Part shown: positions 1-6,065 of the stretch, piece by piece
Numbering within the stretch: position 1 is the first letter of the stretch
How the letters are laid out: each line of letters opens with the position of its first letter
Origin: Candidatus Aminicenantota bacterium
Lineage (GTDB): Bacteria > Acidobacteriota > Aminicenantia > UBA2199
DNA: 6,065 nt
NCBI GenBank assembly: GCA_023136725.1
Contig: JAGLQR010000117.1
Span: 1-6,065, forward strand
Direction of reading: 5' to 3'
Position numbers and translations under genes: made by a program
The notes under the pieces: model-generated
The model's input: the letters and a program-made list of their open reading frames with translations, nothing else
Databases searched by the model: none
Told to the model about the DNA's origin: nothing

Positions 1-616
1 TTGCGAGTCCATCCAAACCGTCTGCGAAGTTTATTGAATTGGAAATACCGATGACCACCAACACTATGAAAACATAGTAAAACCAGGATAGATCAATGAC
101 CGGATTTTTAAAAAATGGTACAAATAGTTTTGTTAAAAGCTCATCAGGAAATGGAGATGATTCCGGTGATAATACAAGTATTGATAAAATTATTCCGAAA
201 AGTACCTGAAACAATAGCTTGAGACTGCGCGACATTCCGGCATCAGAGGAGCCGTTTATACTCTTAAGGTAATCATCAACAAATCCTATGGCTGTGAACC
301 AGAAAGAGGCAAAAATGATCACTGTCAGGAAAAAATTATCAAACTTTCCCCAGATAAGCAAAGAAAAGAGAAAAGAGAGAAAGATAATGAGGCCGCCCAT
401 TGTCGGTGTTCCGGATTTGTTTTCTGAAGAAATATCTCCATATTCTCTCGATTTGTCTCGGAAGTTAAGTTGATAAATAATATTTATAAGCTTTTTCCCG
501 AATATTAATCCGAAAAGGAAAGAACTGAGCACTGCCATTAACGCTCTGAAAGTAATATATGAGACAAGGTTGTCGAGTGATAGTGCCGTTAAAAGATCAT
601 TGATCCAGAATATCAT
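1..616 (-). CDS. mraY: MraY, phospho-N-acetylmuramoyl-pentapeptide transferase (N-terminal 205 codons; 3' end outside window)
   Basis: MraY transfers phospho-MurNAc-pentapeptide from UDP to undecaprenyl phosphate on the cytoplasmic face of the inner membrane, giving lipid I, the substrate of MurG. Seen in the sequence: the family motif TPTMGG at residues 70-75, the Asp-Asp pair at D114-D115 inside GFVDDYLK (matching E. coli D115-D116), and NSINFADGLDGLA at 193-205 with N196, D199 and D202. The last motif usually reads N-A-V-N-L-T-D-G-L-D-G, so F197 and A198 are mild variants. Hydrophobic segments lie near 22-40, 76-90, 96-113, 136-150 and 180-195. E. coli MraY has 360 residues, so about 55-60% is present; the C-terminal His/Asp motifs are beyond the edge. 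The start is fixed by an in-frame TAA two codons upstream of the ATG. That ATG overlaps the stop of the MurG-MurJ fusion (ATGA), implying translational coupling. Identification is secure. Confidence 0.97.
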   Translation of the reverse strand, partial: MIFWINDLLTALSLDNLVSYITFRALMAVLSSFLFGLIFGKKLINIIYQLNFRDKSREYGDISSENKSGTPTMGGLIIFLSFLFSLLIWGKFDNFFLTVIIFASFWFTAIGFVDDYLKSINGSSDAGMSRSLKLLFQVLFGIILSILVLSPESSPFPDELLTKLFVPFFKNPVIDLSWFYYVFIVLVVIGISNSINFADGLDGLA

Positions 617-3600
617 ATTTTATTTATCTCCGAATGTATCTCATTCAATATAGATTTTATTCTGAAATGTGGTTTCATATTATTTGAAGTAAGAAGTATC
701 CTGTCTGTATATTTTATCACATCAACTTTATTCAATATATCTTTTCTGTAAAAACTTAGAACCATCTTCAATAATTCTTCCCTGATGAGTGAATTTTCAG
801 AAAGAAAATATTTGCTTAAGAAATGGAGCTCATCTAATGTGCCGGACACTGACATTAACTTTATATATGCAAGTTTTTCCTCAGTGACGGATCTGTCAAA
901 TTTTGAACGGGAAAGATTGTTGAAGTATTTATAATCACTCTCAGTAAAATGCTCAGTAATAACTTTAATTGATGAAACTCTCACTTCATAGTATTTGTCT
1001 TCGATAGATTTCAGAAGAACTTCCTTTGATTCACTGTTCCATTCCATGATCTTCCCTAAAGAATTTACTGAATTCCTCATTATAAATCCATTCTCCTTTT
1101 TTTCAGATATAGTTTTCATGAGAAAGTTCATTTTACTTTTGTCACGAAAAAGACCAACCAGTTTTACTCCGATATTTCTTATTTCCCATTTTGGAGAATT
1201 AAGAAAAATATTTATTTTATAGCTGAAATCATCACTGTATTTTAATGGTTCCTTTGAAACTCTTTCAAGAAATCCAAATGGGGAGGACATTGGAAGAGGC
1301 ATGGAATCACCATGCGAAACCTTCCTTTTTTTCAGTATAAATATATCTGTATTTTTTAGCAGGAGAGATGTGATCAAATAAACTCCGATCCCGACAAAAG
1401 TCAGCGACATTATGAGTATAAGATCTTTAAGTGTTTTAGAACCTGGATCAATAAGTGAAAAAATTGTTTTAGACTGTATCATCACGATCACCATTAATAA
1501 TGATGCAACCATGGTTTTCAGTAAAGGAGTTGTTAACTCTCTGAACTTAATTTTAATATCTTCTCCTGAAAGTTTAAATTTAAGGACGATAATTCTGATT
1601 AATGAAAATAATACAAAGGATATGGTTGTTGCTAGTGCCAGTCCTGCATATTTCAGATCAGTGCTGACAAGATAAAAACTTAATACAACATTACTTATCA
1701 GCATTATGAAATTAAGATACATGGATGTCTTAATATCCATTCTTGCTGAAAAAATTCTCGAAGTAAGAGAATGAAGCCCCCACCCCACCAGGCCGAGAGA
1801 ATAAAATTGCAATGCAAATGCAGTATTTCTGATGTCACCGGATAAAAATTTTCCTCTTCCAAAAAGAATCGAAACTATCGGATCTGCAAGCATTAGCATT
1901 AATATCGAAATCGGAGCTAACAGGAATATATTCATTTTAACACCATCAATGAATAATTTTTTTGCTTTCTCTTTGTTAAATAATGCGATCTTATCCGAAA
2001 AATCCCTTAATATCACACTGTTAATTGCCTGTGAAATTATTGCAAAAGGTAACCTGAATATAGTTTTTGCAAAATAAAGATAAGAAAGTGAACCTTCATT
2101 TAGACCTGCAGCAAGGAATTGATCTACGACTTCAGCAGTTTTTGAAAGAAACACATCGAGTGATATAGGTATCAGCTGAGAATAATATTTTTTATTGACA
2201 GCACTTGAAAAATCAATAGACAGTGAATATTTGAATTGAAGGGATTTATTCTTCAATATTTTCTTTACGAAAGGATATAAGAAAAAAACATGGAGAAATC
2301 CGCCCAGCAGAACACCAACTCCAAGAGCATAAATGTGAGAAATGGAGTAGAGAGCTAAAATTCCTATAATTGATCCAACAGAAAAGAAAAGGGATGAGAA
2401 CTCGGCTATACCGAAACGATTAAATGCCTTCAATATTGTAGAAAATATTGCGGCAACTGTAACAAGAACGAGATATGGAAACATTATTCTTGTAATCGCT
2501 ACAGCATCAGAAAGAACTCCTTTAGATTCAAATCCGGAATATATGAGTCCAACTATAGAAGGGGCAAAAATAACACCCATCAAGGATATAAGAACTGCAA
2601 AAAGAAATGTGAAATTCAGGATCGACGAGGTTGATCTCCACATTTTTTCTCTGGGAGTCCTTCTGAACAACCTCATAAAGATAGGCAGGAAAGCATTCTC
2701 CATAGCATTTTCAGCAACAACTCTCCTCATCAGATTCGAAATCGTTAATCCGGCCACATATATATCAGTTATACTCCTGGCACCGAATAATCCCAATATC
2801 AGGATCTCTCTGAAAAATCCTCCGATCCTGGAGAGCGTTATACCTAAAGAGGAACTTAAAACCTTTGCTTCCGTCCTTCTTGTATCTTCAAATTTTTCTA
2901 CAGTCTCTGTATACCTGTGAAGAACAAATCTCCTTCCATTTACCTCGATCTCATCTTCTTCAAATATTTCTGAAATTTTGTCAGGGGAACTACCATTTAC
3001 AAGGATGCATCCTTTTATTTTTCTTAAAAGGAGTTTTTCATCATTACTGATAATTTTAATTTCAAATAAAAAATCTTTGCCGGGAATATTAATATAATAA
3101 CTGCTCAAAAATGAATTCCCGAAAGTTGTATTTGAAAACATCAATTCATAGTTTTTTTCATCTTCCGGAGAATGAAGATAATATGATACGATTTCTTCTT
3201 CTTCTTTTTTTGCATTGATATCTGTAAGTTTTATTATTGAGTCAAGAATTATATTAACCGGAAATTCCTCACGATCAATATTCTTCAAATTTCTTCTCAT
3301 TTCAGCCAGTTTCTCATCAGAATCCAATAACTCTTCCAGGTTCGAGAGTAATTGTCTTTCAGGTACTTTTATTGAAGTTTTACCGTTCTTAAATGATATT
3401 TCCTCGAATAAAACTCTGGCACCACCGGATTTCTCTACTTCTTTGGCATTTACAATCTGGTGGTCTCCGGGGAGATCTATCTTTGGTATTAATAAAGAGG
3501 GTATCCCCAATCTTGTTAATTCCTCAACAGATCCGGCACCTGCTCTCGAAACAACAATATCCGAAACGGAATATATCTCGTCAATATTATTAAAATACTC

Positions 3601-4392
3601 TCTTACTATAAGATTTTTTTTCTCTTCCGGATCGATCTGCTTTTCTTTTAATAGTCGTAAAGTATCTTCATATGCTCTATATTCAGCATTACTTCCCCTT
3701 CCTGTCGACAGGATGATAGTAATGTCTTTTATTTTCAGGAGTTCAGGCAGTATCTCAACAACAGCATTATTAATTGTCCTTGCCCCTTTGCTTCCACCGA
3801 AAAAAAACACTACCTTATTGTTAAGTGGTATCTCTAATTTTTCTCTGATCTTATCCCTGTCTTTAAGCCTGATCATATCCCGTAGAGGATAGCCTGAATA
3901 TATCCCCTTTTTTTCAGGAAAATATTTCAGAGTTGATCTGAATGAAACGGCTACCATTGATGCTGTTCGTGCCATAAACTGGTTAAGACGTCCCGGGATC
4001 GCATTTTGCTCATGAATGAATACTTTCAGCTTTAATATTGAAGCTGCAATCAGAACAGGTGCGGAAACATATCCTCCGCTACCTATTATTATATCCGGTT
4101 TGAATTTTCTTAAAATGAAAAAACTTTTCACTGAACCAATGCCAATATAAAAAAGAGATAAAAGAGTACCAAAACTTTTTATTTTTTGTGGAATCCCGCG
4201 AGATTGGATACTTTTAAATCTGATGGGCCGTTCTATATTTTTTACTATCCTGCTCTCGGCACCTTTTTCGGTTCCAATGTATAGAAATTCAGACTCTGGA
4301 GAAGCTTTATACAATGCTTCATAGATGGCAATATTGGGATAAACATGGCCACCTGTGCCTCCTCCGGTAAATAAAACTCTGAGTTTCTTCAT
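613..4392 (-). CDS. murG-murJ: MurG-MurJ-HEAT fusion: lipid II glycosyltransferase joined to lipid II flippase and a helical repeat tail
   Basis: One open frame of 1259 codons encodes two consecutive lipid II steps plus extra modules. Order by residue: MurG 1-390, linker 391-507, MurJ/MviN 508-1020, HEAT-like region 1021-1259. Stand-alone MurG is usually about 350-370 residues and MurJ about 500-530, so both partners look full length. The ATG is fixed: a TAA is immediately upstream in frame, and the MurG glycine-rich loop begins at residue 10. The MurG-MurJ junction has no ATG, GTG or TTG near residue 508; the nearest Met are M418 in the linker and M555 inside MurJ, so separate translation of MurJ is unlikely. 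MurJ of known structure has both termini in the cytoplasm, which suits an N-terminal MurG and a cytosolic HEAT tail. The gene follows an M16 peptidase after 54 nt and overlaps mraY by 4 nt. The family calls are secure; substrate hand-over between the modules is inference. Confidence 0.95.
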   Translation of the reverse strand: MKKLRVLFTGGGTGGHVYPNIAIYEALYKASPESEFLYIGTEKGAESRIVKNIERPIRFKSIQSRGIPQKIKSFGTLLSLFYIGIGSVKSFFILRKFKPDIIIGSGGYVSAPVLIAASILKLKVFIHEQNAIPGRLNQFMARTASMVAVSFRSTLKYFPEKKGIYSGYPLRDMIRLKDRDKIREKLEIPLNNKVVFFFGGSKGARTINNAVVEILPELLKIKDITIILSTGRGSNAEYRAYEDTLRLLKEKQIDPEEKKNLIVREYFNNIDEIYSVSDIVVSRAGAGSVEELTRLGIPSLLIPKIDLPGDHQIVNAKEVEKSGGARVLFEEISFKNGKTSIKVPERQLLSNLEELLDSDEKLAEMRRNLKNIDREEFPVNIILDSIIKLTDINAKKEEEEIVSYYLHSPEDEKNYELMFSNTTFGNSFLSSYYINIPGKDFLFEIKIISNDEKLLLRKIKGCILVNGSSPDKISEIFEEDEIEVNGRRFVLHRYTETVEKFEDTRRTEAKVLSSSLGITLSRIGGFFREILILGLFGARSITDIYVAGLTISNLMRRVVAENAMENAFLPIFMRLFRRTPREKMWRSTSSILNFTFLFAVLISLMGVIFAPSIVGLIYSGFESKGVLSDAVAITRIMFPYLVLVTVAAIFSTILKAFNRFGIAEFSSLFFSVGSIIGILALYSISHIYALGVGVLLGGFLHVFFLYPFVKKILKNKSLQFKYSLSIDFSSAVNKKYYSQLIPISLDVFLSKTAEVVDQFLAAGLNEGSLSYLYFAKTIFRLPFAIISQAINSVILRDFSDKIALFNKEKAKKLFIDGVKMNIFLLAPISILMLMLADPIVSILFGRGKFLSGDIRNTAFALQFYSLGLVGWGLHSLTSRIFSARMDIKTSMYLNFIMLISNVVLSFYLVSTDLKYAGLALATTISFVLFSLIRIIVLKFKLSGEDIKIKFRELTTPLLKTMVASLLMVIVMIQSKTIFSLIDPGSKTLKDLILIMSLTFVGIGVYLITSLLLKNTDIFILKKRKVSHGDSMPLPMSSPFGFLERVSKEPLKYSDDFSYKINIFLNSPKWEIRNIGVKLVGLFRDKSKMNFLMKTISEKKENGFIMRNSVNSLGKIMEWNSESKEVLLKSIEDKYYEVRVSSIKVITEHFTESDYKYFNNLSRSKFDRSVTEEKLAYIKLMSVSGTLDELHFLSKYFLSENSLIREELLKMVLSFYRKDILNKVDVIKYTDRILLTSNNMKPHFRIKSILNEIHSEINKI
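616..1332 (-). other. C-terminal HEAT-like helical repeat region, residues 1021-1259 of the fusion
   Basis: After the last membrane segment and a basic stretch (KKRK at 1021-1024), about 240 soluble residues follow, made of paired amphipathic helices. HEAT-like helices with the typical Asp/Trp, Val/Ile-Arg pattern are visible at 1064-1082 (SPKWEIRNIGVKLVGLF), 1104-1116 and, most clearly, 1131-1146 (EDKYYEVRVSSIKVIT), with weaker candidates near 1200-1216 and 1240-1253. HEAT repeats generally act as protein-binding scaffolds. Since MurJ ends in the cytoplasm, this tail should sit on the cytoplasmic face beside MurG and could recruit MraY, cytoskeletal or divisome proteins; the partner is not indicated by the sequence. 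Repeat boundaries are approximate. Confidence 0.75.
628..631 (-). promoter_or_regulatory. Possible Shine-Dalgarno sequence (GGAG) for mraY
   Basis: On the minus strand, GGAG lies 11 nt upstream of the mraY ATG, inside the 3' end of the fusion gene. The spacing is slightly long. It is the only start in this window with a recognisable ribosome binding motif, so mraY may combine its own weak site with reinitiation from the overlapping upstream stop codon. A chance match to four bases is possible. Confidence 0.45.
1333..2871 (-). other. MurJ/MviN domain (MOP-superfamily lipid II flippase), residues 508-1020 of the fusion
   Basis: MurJ moves lipid II from the inner to the outer leaflet. About 14 hydrophobic segments can be counted between 508 and 1013, the number known for MurJ. 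Aligned by eye with E. coli MurJ from memory: SRIGGFFRE at 521-529 supplies R522 and R528 (E. coli R18, R24); D543 matches D39; the NLMRRVVAENAMENAF stretch at 553-568 supplies R556, R557 and E561 (R52, R53, E57). The late motif FSARMDIKT at 881-889 and LFGRGKF at 843-849 are also typical. A departure: in segment 8, YFAKTIFRLP at 773-782 stands where E. coli has Y-Y-A-D-R-L-M-E-F-P, so the Asp-Arg pair is replaced by K776-T777 and the following Glu by R780. The family call is secure; the transport mechanism may differ. Confidence 0.93.
2872..3222 (-). other. Uncharacterised linker domain between MurG and MurJ, residues 391-507 of the fusion
   Basis: About 117 residues belong to neither enzyme. 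The stretch begins with a Lys-Lys-Glu-rich patch (395-400) and continues with alternating hydrophobic and polar residues (for example near 438-449, 453-466 and 482-493) that look more like beta strands than a flexible tether. It has no hydrophobic segment long enough to cross the membrane, so it should be cytoplasmic. It ends in a charged stretch (about 493-510) leading into transmembrane segment 1 of MurJ. I do not recognise a family. It may be a folded spacer that sets MurG relative to the flippase. Confidence 0.6.
3223..4392 (-). other. MurG domain (GT28-type GlcNAc transferase), residues 1-390 of the fusion
   Basis: MurG transfers GlcNAc from UDP-GlcNAc to lipid I on the cytoplasmic membrane face, making lipid II. 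Visible motifs in order: GGGTGGHVYP at 10-19 (acceptor-side loop with H16), GSGGYVSAP at 104-112, HEQNAIPG at 127-134, GYPLR at 167-171 (commonly G-N-P-V-R), FFGGSKGARTIN at 197-208, SRAGAGSVEEL at 282-292, in which E291 aligns by eye with the UDP-GlcNAc-binding Glu269 of E. coli MurG, and GDHQIVNA at 309-316. The GGSKGA loop has K202 where most MurG proteins have Gln. The two-Rossmann-fold layout is complete, so the domain is predicted to be active. Confidence 0.95.
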
Positions 4393-4399
4393 TTAGAAA

Positions 4400-4408
4400 A
4401 TTATAGCA
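4400..4408 (-). promoter_or_regulatory. Extended -10 promoter element (TGCTATAAT) immediately upstream of the murG-murJ fusion
   Basis: Read on the minus strand, the 54-nt gap between the peptidase and fusion genes contains TGCTATAAT, a perfect match to the sigma-70-type extended -10 consensus. Only 7 nt separate it from the ATG at 4392. No good -35 hexamer is seen at 16-18 bp upstream; the extended -10 can partly compensate. Transcription would be expected to start at or within a few bases of the ATG, giving a leaderless or near-leaderless message, and there is in fact no Shine-Dalgarno motif in front of this ATG. A chance match in AT-rich sequence remains possible, and read-through from the upstream genes is also likely. 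Confidence 0.5.
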
Positions 4409-4446
4409 GAAAATCTGTTTGTTATGTAATCCAAACGTCCTCTACT

Positions 4447-5706
4447 TCATTTATTTAAATTAACACTTGGAAGATCTTTTTTAGAAATATCTCCATAAAA
4501 AAGTGTCATCGCTTCACTGAAATCAGGATAATCATTGAGAATAACATTTATATCATCAATTTTAACCATATTTATTTCTTCAATTATATTTTCTAAACTT
4601 CTCTGTTCTCCGAAATATATATCACCACTGACATTAAACCTCATTTTTGAAACATTATTTTCCAGACTGAGAATAATGGATGTTTTAATATGATCTTTCG
4701 ATTTTTTCAATTCTTCAGGATTGATCCCGCTCTTCTTAAGAACTTTCAATTCTTCTTTCACAGCATCGATATAATCATTAGTTTTACCGGGGTCAGTGAT
4801 TGCATATATCATATGGACTCCGAACTTTTTATAAGAGTCTATGAAAGAACCGATCGTATAGGCAAGCCCTTTTTCTTCTCTGATTTTCTGGAACAACCTG
4901 GAACTCATCCCTGCTCCGAGGATATCATTAAGGATCATATACTTGTATCTTTCAGAGCTTGTAATGGGGATAGAATTAAAACCGATCACAGAATAAACCT
5001 GCTTCAGGCTTTTATTTGAATGTACAGATACTCCACTATTGAATGATTGCCCGGTATTCATAATTTCCAATAAATGTGAAGGTGAAGAATCAGCAAATTT
5101 TTCTTCAGCAAGAATAAGTATTTCTTCATGATCAATATTACCGACACAACTTAGTATGATATTGGAAGGAATATAAAGTTCCCTGTATTTCTTGTCAACA
5201 AAATTTCTTTTCAAACCGGAAACACTCTCCAGTGTACCGGCAATCGGGAGTCCGACACCTGAATCACCAAATACTTTCCTGTAGAAGAGTTCAAAAGCTT
5301 TTGAGTCAGGATTATCATCACCCTCTTTGATTTCCTGGCTGATAACATCTTTCTCTTTTGTAAATTCAGTTTTATCAAAATTTGAATTGAATACAATATC
5401 AGTTAACAGGTCGAATGATTCAGAGAATTTCTCATCTATTGATTTAATGTAATATTGGGTGATCTCACGGCTGGTGAAGGCATTCATTCGCCCTCCCAGC
5501 CTGTCTGAAATATCAGCGATATCCCTTTGTGAATACTTACTGCTCCCTTTGAAAAGCATGTGTTCGATCAGATGATGTAAACCGTTATTACTGACAGTTT
5601 CATTACAAGACCCGCTTTTTACAGTATAGCTTAAGGCAAAAGAGGGTATTTGCGAATATTTTTCAGTTAAAACAGTCAGTCCTGATTTAAGTACCGTTTT
5701 TTTCAA
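4447..5706 (-). CDS. M16 family zinc metallopeptidase (insulinase/processing-peptidase type)
   Basis: This is a complete single-unit M16B-type peptidase of 419 residues, a common size for bacterial members. The inverted zinc site is intact: H45-x-x-E48-H49 within HHLIEHMLFKGS, with a third ligand most likely E125 in VISQEIKEG, 76 residues after H49, as in the family. The second half carries the conserved GMSSRLFQKIREEKGLAY block at 266-283, containing the R276/Y283 pair that helps bind peptide substrates. There is no signal peptide or membrane segment, so a cytoplasmic location is expected. M16B enzymes cleave short or unfolded peptides and act as dimers; the substrate here is unknown. The start is TTG: the frame upstream meets a TGA three codons earlier, with only ATT and ATA between, and the first beta strand of the family begins a few residues after the TTG. 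No Shine-Dalgarno motif is visible. It follows the transporter gene by 33 nt and precedes the fusion gene by 54 nt. Confidence 0.95.
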   Translation of the reverse strand: MKKTVLKSGLTVLTEKYSQIPSFALSYTVKSGSCNETVSNNGLHHLIEHMLFKGSSKYSQRDIADISDRLGGRMNAFTSREITQYYIKSIDEKFSESFDLLTDIVFNSNFDKTEFTKEKDVISQEIKEGDDNPDSKAFELFYRKVFGDSGVGLPIAGTLESVSGLKRNFVDKKYRELYIPSNIILSCVGNIDHEEILILAEEKFADSSPSHLLEIMNTGQSFNSGVSVHSNKSLKQVYSVIGFNSIPITSSERYKYMILNDILGAGMSSRLFQKIREEKGLAYTIGSFIDSYKKFGVHMIYAITDPGKTNDYIDAVKEELKVLKKSGINPEELKKSKDHIKTSIILSLENNVSKMRFNVSGDIYFGEQRSLENIIEEINMVKIDDINVILNDYPDFSEAMTLFYGDISKKDLPSVNLNK

Positions 5707-5739
5707 AATTATTCAATATATAAATCAAATATTAAAGAT

Positions 5740-6065
5740 CTATTTTATATTCGGCAGCTGCAATCCATACCCTTTCTTCTTGTCTTCAGCTTTTAACAGG
5801 AATGCAAATACTACTGCTAAAACAGTAAGGGCAATGAATATCAGCCATGTTTTCGTATAGTCATATTTTACAGCTTCACCTGCCGAAATAGCCGCTGCAA
5901 CACCTGGGTTCAATTTATCAAGAACAACCCCGACTGCAAAAGGAATTCCCATTAGTCCCCAATTCTGTACCCAGAAAATGGTTGCGAATGCAGTACCTAA
6001 TTGTTTTTCAGGAATTATTTTTGGAACTGAAGGCCACATAGCGGAAGGTACGAGTGAAAATCCGA
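5740..6065 (-). CDS. Major facilitator superfamily transporter, MFSD1-like (C-terminal 107 codons; 5' end outside window)
   Basis: The frame is open to the window edge and ends at TAG. The Met whose codon starts at 6039 is internal, because the preceding codons (G-F-S-L-V-P-S-A) continue the same conserved helix. The visible part contains MWPSVPKIIPEKQLGTAF, then QNWGLMGIP and GVVLD. This resembles the block of W-P-x-V, P-E-x-Q-L-G-T-A, Q-N-x-G-L and G-x-x-L-D in MFSD1, the animal lysosomal transporter reported to carry dipeptides, and in its bacterial relatives. Two membrane segments are visible, one around the QNWGL motif and a last one formed by TWLIFIALTVLAVVFAFLL, followed by a short basic cytoplasmic tail. 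The loop between them is somewhat long. The MFS assignment is good; the subfamily is a judgement from motif memory and the substrate cannot be stated. It is the first visible gene of the co-directional set. Confidence 0.85.
   Translation of the reverse strand, partial: GFSLVPSAMWPSVPKIIPEKQLGTAFATIFWVQNWGLMGIPFAVGVVLDKLNPGVAAAISAGEAVKYDYTKTWLIFIALTVLAVVFAFLLKAEDKKKGYGLQLPNIK

Noticed and set aside
288..473. Plus-strand frame of 61 codons opposite mraY.
   Set aside because: It is antisense to the conserved TPTMGG and GFVDDYLK motifs of MraY and has no independent support.
2850..2900. A hidden separate start for MurJ at the MurG-MurJ junction.
   Set aside because: The codons around residues 500-520 of the fusion include no ATG, GTG or TTG, so an independent MurJ product has no plausible start before its first membrane segment.
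3215..3892. A 225-codon open frame on the plus strand inside the MurG region, and several shorter plus-strand frames (for example 2543-2920, 1412-1675, 4690-5019).
   Set aside because: They lie opposite strongly conserved minus-strand coding sequence, show no family motifs, and are rich in Ser/Ile/Leu runs typical of antisense shadows.
4403..4425. Short inverted repeat (CAGA, 3-nt loop, TCTG) in the gap before the fusion gene, considered as a terminator for the peptidase gene.
   Set aside because: The stem is only 4 bp and AT-rich, far too weak for an intrinsic terminator, and it overlaps the extended -10 element.
5211..5396. Minus-strand frame of 61 codons in a different phase within the M16 gene.
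   Set aside because: It overlaps the conserved third zinc ligand region of the peptidase in another frame and has low-complexity Lys/Arg/Leu composition.
5707..5739. AT-rich 33-nt gap between the transporter and peptidase genes, considered as a promoter or terminator.
   Set aside because: It has no convincing -35/-10 pair and no GC-rich hairpin with a T-run; only AT-rich sequence is seen.

Overview
The window is AT-rich (roughly two thirds A+T by eye) and fully coding apart from two short gaps. All four genes lie on the minus strand, so transcription runs from high to low coordinates. It is a bacterial chromosomal region devoted mainly to the membrane steps of peptidoglycan synthesis. The organism makes lipid II and must translocate it, so it is a walled bacterium. 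The low GC content, the unusual gene order and the fused enzyme suggest a lineage distant from the usual models, possibly an uncultivated phylum. I cannot place it taxonomically from this window alone.

Layout in transcription order. (1) 6065-5740: the C-terminal 107 codons of a major facilitator transporter resembling the MFSD1 type. (2) 5706-4447: a complete 419-residue M16 (pitrilysin/processing-peptidase family) zinc peptidase with an intact HxxEH site and a TTG start. (3) 4392-613: a single uninterrupted 1259-codon frame that joins a complete MurG glycosyltransferase, a roughly 115-residue linker of unknown kind, a 14-segment MurJ/MviN-type lipid II flippase and a C-terminal HEAT-like helical repeat region. 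(4) 616-1: the N-terminal 205 codons of mraY, whose ATG overlaps the stop codon of the fusion gene (ATGA). Gaps are 33 nt, 54 nt and a 4-nt overlap.

How they work together. MraY makes lipid I on the inner face of the membrane, MurG adds GlcNAc to make lipid II, and MurJ carries lipid II across the membrane. Here the second and third steps are one polypeptide, translationally coupled to the first. Both added modules of the fusion (MurG at the N-terminus, HEAT at the C-terminus) should face the cytoplasm, given the known topology of MurJ. The fusion is the outstanding feature. It is accompanied by loss of a conserved charged Asp-Arg pair in transmembrane segment 8 of the flippase part, and by a perfect extended -10 element so close to the murG start codon that the message could be leaderless. 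The role of the M16 peptidase and the transporter in this neighbourhood is unknown.
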